DNA of 9,500 bases from JAGTRP01 sp050259815 (lineage in GTDB: Bacteria; Pseudomonadota; Gammaproteobacteria; Burkholderiales; Rhodocyclaceae). Under the pieces are notes generated by a model. It saw nothing but the letters and a program-made list of their open reading frames with translations. It was not told the origin of the DNA and ran no database searches. Positions within the stretch are counted from its first letter, which is position 1. Every line of letters starts with the position of its first letter. Position numbers and translations under genes: made by a program. The DNA is taken from assembly GCA_050259815.1 (NCBI GenBank), contig JBLNBI010000285.1, positions 1 to 9,500 of the forward strand. The letters run 5' to 3'. Positions 6,356 to 9,500 of this stretch are shown here, piece after piece.

Positions 6356-6862
6356 ATGACGGATACGACGACCCACGCCGGCGCCCCCGTGGCGGACGAG
6401 GACCTGGTTGCCCACGAGTTCCTGACCTTTACCCTGGGAACCGAGGAGTACGCCATCGATATCCTCAAGGTCCAGGAAATCCGCGGCTACGAGCAGCCTA
6501 CCCTGATTGCCAATGCGCCCCGCTTCATCAAGGGGGTGATCAACCTGCGGGGCATCATCGTCCCGATCATCGACCTGCGGATCAAATTCAACCTGGGCAT
6601 TGTGGAGTACACCCCTTTCACCGTGGTGATCATCCTCAACGTTGCCGGCCGGGTGATCGGCATCGTGGTGGATAGCGTTTCCGACGTCATTTCCATGACC
6701 AGCGCCCAGATCCGTCCGGCGCCGGATTTTTCCGCCAGTTTCGATACCCGTTACATCCTGGGCCTGGCGACCGTCGAGCAGCGCATGATGATCGTCACCG
6801 ACATAGAACGACTGATGACCAGTGCCGACATGGAGTTGATCGACTCCGCCGCCGAGCACTGA
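6356..6862 (+). CDS. cheW: Chemotaxis coupling protein CheW
   Basis: A 168-residue adaptor that links chemoreceptors to CheA in the signalling array. A short variable N-terminus of about 18 residues precedes the two-lobed CheW fold. LTFTLGTEEYAIDILKVQEI (23-42) is the first lobe. GVINLRGIIVPIIDLR (60-75) contains the conserved Arg65, equivalent to E. coli R62 in NLRG, which contacts receptors. IGIVVDSVSDVISM (101-114) and YILGLATV (133-140) complete the second lobe. AGGAG at 6346-6350, five bases before the ATG, supports the start. It follows cheA by only 16 bases, so the two should be co-translated in a fixed ratio. Length and motifs are typical. Confidence 0.96.
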   Translation: MTDTTTHAGAPVADEDLVAHEFLTFTLGTEEYAIDILKVQEIRGYEQPTLIANAPRFIKGVINLRGIIVPIIDLRIKFNLGIVEYTPFTVVIILNVAGRVIGIVVDSVSDVISMTSAQIRPAPDFSASFDTRYILGLATVEQRMMIVTDIERLMTSADMELIDSAAEH

Positions 6863-6901
6863 GGGCAAACAACATGGGCATTCGTTGCCAGATGCACCAA
6901 C

Positions 6902-6908
6902 AGAGGAG
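6902..6908 (+). promoter_or_regulatory. Ribosome binding site that sets a TTG start for the receptor gene
   Basis: AGAGGAG lies six bases before TTG 6915. No in-frame ATG is available before codon 19 (the Met of DTMIVSKTD), which lies in the PAS domain and lacks a comparable ribosome binding site. The TTG overlaps a TGA stop (TTGA, 6915-6918) that closes a 14-codon upstream reading frame starting at ATG 6874. Confidence 0.65.
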
Positions 6909-6914
6909 CGACAA

Positions 6915-9500
6915 TTGAAAAATAACCAGCCGGTCACCAATGTCGAGGTGCCCTTGGTCGCTGACACGATGATCGTGTCCAAGACCGACCTCAAGGGACA
7001 GATCACCTACGTCAACAAGGATTTCCTGGAGATATCCGGCTTCAGCGAAAGCGAGCTGATCGGGCAGCCCCACAACATCGTCCGCCATCCGGACATGCCG
7101 CCCGCCGCCTTCAAGGATCTCTGGGATACCGTCAAGGACGGCCGCCCTTGGAACGGGCTGGTCAAGAACCGCTGCAAGAACGGCGATTTCTACTGGGTGG
7201 ATGCGACCGTCACTCCCCTCAAGGAGAACGGCCAGGTCATCGGCTACATGTCCCTGCGGCGCCGGCCCGAGCGGGCCAAGGTGGAGGCGGCGGAAGCGCT
7301 CTACCGGGAAATCAACGCCGGCCGCGCTACCCTGGCCCGCAAGTCCGGTTTCTTTGCCCGCTTGAGTCTCGGCAACAAAGTTACCTTGGCGGCCGCGGCA
7401 GTCATTGCCGGCACCATGACCCTGGCGTCCATGGTGGTCGGCCTGCGTACCCAGACCTTGCTGGAAGAGCAGTCGATCCGGGTTGTGTCCGAACAGATGG
7501 CGGTGGTGCGCAACATCGTCGAGGTTGCGGCTTCCCAGCTCAACCAGGAGGCCCTTCGCCTCAACCGCCTGTTCGCGTCCCAGTTCCCGGCCGGATTCGC
7601 GGTGGATGGCCCCGCCAGTGGAGCGGAGACTGTCCTCAAGCACGGCGGCAAGGTCCTGAACGGCCAGTTTGCCGAGGTGGATAGCTTTACCGCCGCCAGC
7701 CACGCCGTGGCGACCCTCTTCGTGCGCAGCGGCGACGACTTCTATCGCATCTCCACCTCCCTCAAGAAGGAAGACGGCCAGCGCGCCGTCGGCACTGCCC
7801 TGGACCACAGCCATCCCGCCTATGCCAAGCTCCTCGCTGGTTCCGGCTATGTAGGCAAGGCGGTCCTCTTCGGACGCGATGCCTACACCAGCTATTCGCC
7901 CATCAAGAACGCCACCGGCCAGGTGATCGGAGCAACTTTCATCGGCCTCGACTTCACCGAGCAGCTGAAAACCCTCAAGGACAAGCTGCGCTCCATCAAG
8001 ATTGGCGAGACCGGCTACGTCTATGTGCTGGACGCCAAGGAGGGGCCGGACTACGGCAAGCTGGTGGTGCATCCGGCCAAGGAAGGAACCAATCTCCTGG
8101 CTGCCAAGGACGAGCGGGGCCGGGAGTTCATCAAGGAATTGCTGGACAACAAGGGCGGTACGCTGCGTTATTTCTGGAAGAATCCGGAAGCGGGCGAGAC
8201 CGATGCCCGGGAGAAGCTGGTGGTGGGCGAACTGTTCCCCGAGTGGAACTGGATGATCGCAGGCGGCCCGTACCTGGACGAATCCCAAAAGGACATCCGC
8301 ACCATCATGGGCATGAATATCCTTTCCGCCCTGTTCGCCATGTCCTTCATGGCCCTCGTGCTCTTCTGGCTGATCCGCCGCATGGTGTCGCGGCCGGTGC
8401 ATGACGTGAACCAGGTCCTCGACGAGATCGCCCAAGGCAATTACGCCGCCCGTACCGGCATCGACCTGCAGCGGCCCGATGAGATCGGGCACCTGGTCCG
8501 GGCCGTCACCGTCATGCAGACCCGCATGGGCTTCGAGGTGGCGGAAACCCGCAGGGTCGCCGACGAGAGCCTGCGCCTCAAGATCGGCCTGGACAACGTG
8601 GCGACCAATGTCATGCTGGCCGATGCCCGCTTCGACATCATCTACATGAACCAGTCCCTGGTGAAGATGTTCGAGGTGGCGGAGGGGGATATCCGCAAGG
8701 CCCTGCCGACTTTCGATCGCCAGAGGCTGATCGGTTCCAATATCGACCTCTTCCATCGCAACCCTGCGCACCAGCGGGAACTGCTGTCCCGGCTCAATGG
8801 CACCCATCGGGCCGAGATCAAGCTGGGTGGGCGGACCTTCAGCCTGACAGTGACTCCGGTGGTGGACCTTAAGGGTTCCCGCCTGGGCTACGCCGTGGAA
8901 TGGCGCGACCGTACCGACGAGGTGAAGATCGAAGGCGAAATCGCCGACATCATTGAAGCGGCCGAGCGGGGCAACCTCGAGACCCGGCTGGACGTGGAAG
9001 GGCTGGAAGGCTTCTTCCTGCGCATCGGCACGGGCATCAATGGCCTCCTGGAAAGCAACGGCCGGGTCATGAGCGACCTGGGCGACGCCTTCCGCCGCCT
9101 GGCCCAGGGTGACCTGACGGCCACCGTGGAACAGCGCTACGTCGGCGCCCTGGCCGAGACCGTGGATAACGCCAACCGCACCATCGAGAGCCTGCGGGGC
9201 ATCATTGAAGCGATCAAGGTAGCGACGGACGCGATCAACACGGCGGCGAAGGAGATCGCGTCGGGGAACCACGACCTCTCCAGCCGGACGGAAGAGCAGG
9301 CCTCGAGCCTGGAAGAGACGGCCTCCAGCATGGAAGAGCTGACCAGCACGGTGAAGCAGAACGCCGACAACGCCCGGCAGGCCAACGAGCTGGCGGGGAC
9401 CGCCGAGCAGGTGGCGGTGAAGGGCGGGGAAGTGGTGGGCCAGGTGGTGCAGACCATGGGGGCCATCCACCAGTCGAGCAGCAAGATTGCGGACATCATC
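6915..9500 (+). CDS. Aer-like PAS/Cache/HAMP/PAS methyl-accepting chemotaxis receptor (3' end cut by window)
   Basis: 862 codons are visible from TTG 6915, and the frame is still open at the window end. PAS-1 spans about 18-118 and has Aer-type motifs: RHPDMP (57-62), W79, VKNRCKNGDFYWV (83-95) and GYMSLR. TM1 is at about 156-178. The periplasmic Cache-type region, about 180-460, contains IGETGYVYVLD and ends in WNWMIAGGPYLDE. TM2 (464-487) and HAMP (488-545) follow. PAS-2 is at about 553-670. Two HAMP-like repeats come next (AAERGNLETRL and RLAQGDLTATV). The MCP signalling domain begins near 760, with a methylation segment of SSRTEEQASSLEETASSMEE type. The conserved receptor tip lies beyond the edge. 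It probably senses redox or energy state through PAS-1, which is FAD-binding in Aer, and a small molecule through Cache; the ligands are unknown. It lies 52 bases after cheW, as the last visible gene of the operon. Confidence 0.92.
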   Translation, partial: MKNNQPVTNVEVPLVADTMIVSKTDLKGQITYVNKDFLEISGFSESELIGQPHNIVRHPDMPPAAFKDLWDTVKDGRPWNGLVKNRCKNGDFYWVDATVTPLKENGQVIGYMSLRRRPERAKVEAAEALYREINAGRATLARKSGFFARLSLGNKVTLAAAAVIAGTMTLASMVVGLRTQTLLEEQSIRVVSEQMAVVRNIVEVAASQLNQEALRLNRLFASQFPAGFAVDGPASGAETVLKHGGKVLNGQFAEVDSFTAASHAVATLFVRSGDDFYRISTSLKKEDGQRAVGTALDHSHPAYAKLLAGSGYVGKAVLFGRDAYTSYSPIKNATGQVIGATFIGLDFTEQLKTLKDKLRSIKIGETGYVYVLDAKEGPDYGKLVVHPAKEGTNLLAAKDERGREFIKELLDNKGGTLRYFWKNPEAGETDAREKLVVGELFPEWNWMIAGGPYLDESQKDIRTIMGMNILSALFAMSFMALVLFWLIRRMVSRPVHDVNQVLDEIAQGNYAARTGIDLQRPDEIGHLVRAVTVMQTRMGFEVAETRRVADESLRLKIGLDNVATNVMLADARFDIIYMNQSLVKMFEVAEGDIRKALPTFDRQRLIGSNIDLFHRNPAHQRELLSRLNGTHRAEIKLGGRTFSLTVTPVVDLKGSRLGYAVEWRDRTDEVKIEGEIADIIEAAERGNLETRLDVEGLEGFFLRIGTGINGLLESNGRVMSDLGDAFRRLAQGDLTATVEQRYVGALAETVDNANRTIESLRGIIEAIKVATDAINTAAKEIASGNHDLSSRTEEQASSLEETASSMEELTSTVKQNADNARQANELAGTAEQVAVKGGEVVGQVVQTMGAIHQSSSKIADII

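Noticed and set aside
5338..6468. 376-codon open frame on the - strand over cheA and cheW
   Set aside because: A shadow of the cheA P3-P5 coding frame in GC-rich DNA, with no domain resemblance, and it crosses the cheA/cheW junction.
6795..9470. Very long open frame on the - strand (891 codons) opposite the receptor gene
   Set aside because: It mirrors the GC-biased codons of the receptor gene. Its product is a His/Gly/Asp/Leu-rich string with no recognisable domain, and the + strand frame has clear PAS, Cache, HAMP and MCP motifs.

Overview
The window is a GC-rich (roughly 60% or more), densely coding piece of bacterial chromosome carrying a flagellar-motor and chemotaxis operon. Codon use, the CheA and CheW sequence types, an Aer-like PAS/Cache receptor and a DUF3149-type small membrane protein together suggest a motile betaproteobacterium, probably of the Rhodocyclales (Azospira/Dechloromonas-like). 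That placement is inferred from recalled family resemblance, not from a search.

Layout: (1) 1-322: a 45-residue single-helix membrane protein (DUF3149 type) on the + strand, followed by a strong intrinsic terminator at 275-309. (2) 323-859: a Nudix hydrolase with an N-terminal zinc ribbon on the - strand, divergent from the operon. (3) 860-1037: the divergent intergenic region, with a plausible sigma70-type promoter and a GC-rich stem-loop just ahead of the motA ribosome binding site. (4) 1038-9500: seven co-directional genes with no terminator that I can see between them: motA, motB, a membrane-anchored CheZ-like protein, cheY, cheA, cheW and a large PAS/Cache/HAMP/PAS chemoreceptor that runs off the right edge.

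How they work together: the receptor senses through an Aer-type PAS domain and a periplasmic Cache domain, and passes the signal through CheW to the CheA histidine kinase. CheA phosphorylates CheY. CheY-P acts on the flagellar switch, while MotA/MotB form the proton-driven stator. The unnamed gene between motB and cheY has the DxxxQ motif of CheZ phosphatases and a CheZ-like acidic/LF C-terminus, but sits behind two predicted N-terminal membrane helices, so it may remove phosphate from CheY-P at the membrane. cheR, cheB and cheD are not in the window.

The points most worth a second look are the tethered CheZ-like protein and five spaced GYGFFEPLP-type repeats in the CheA linker. Next come the Trp at the CheY Tyr106 position and an abrupt codon-usage change entering the receptor's signalling domain. 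I saw no mobile element, CRISPR array, tRNA or rRNA.
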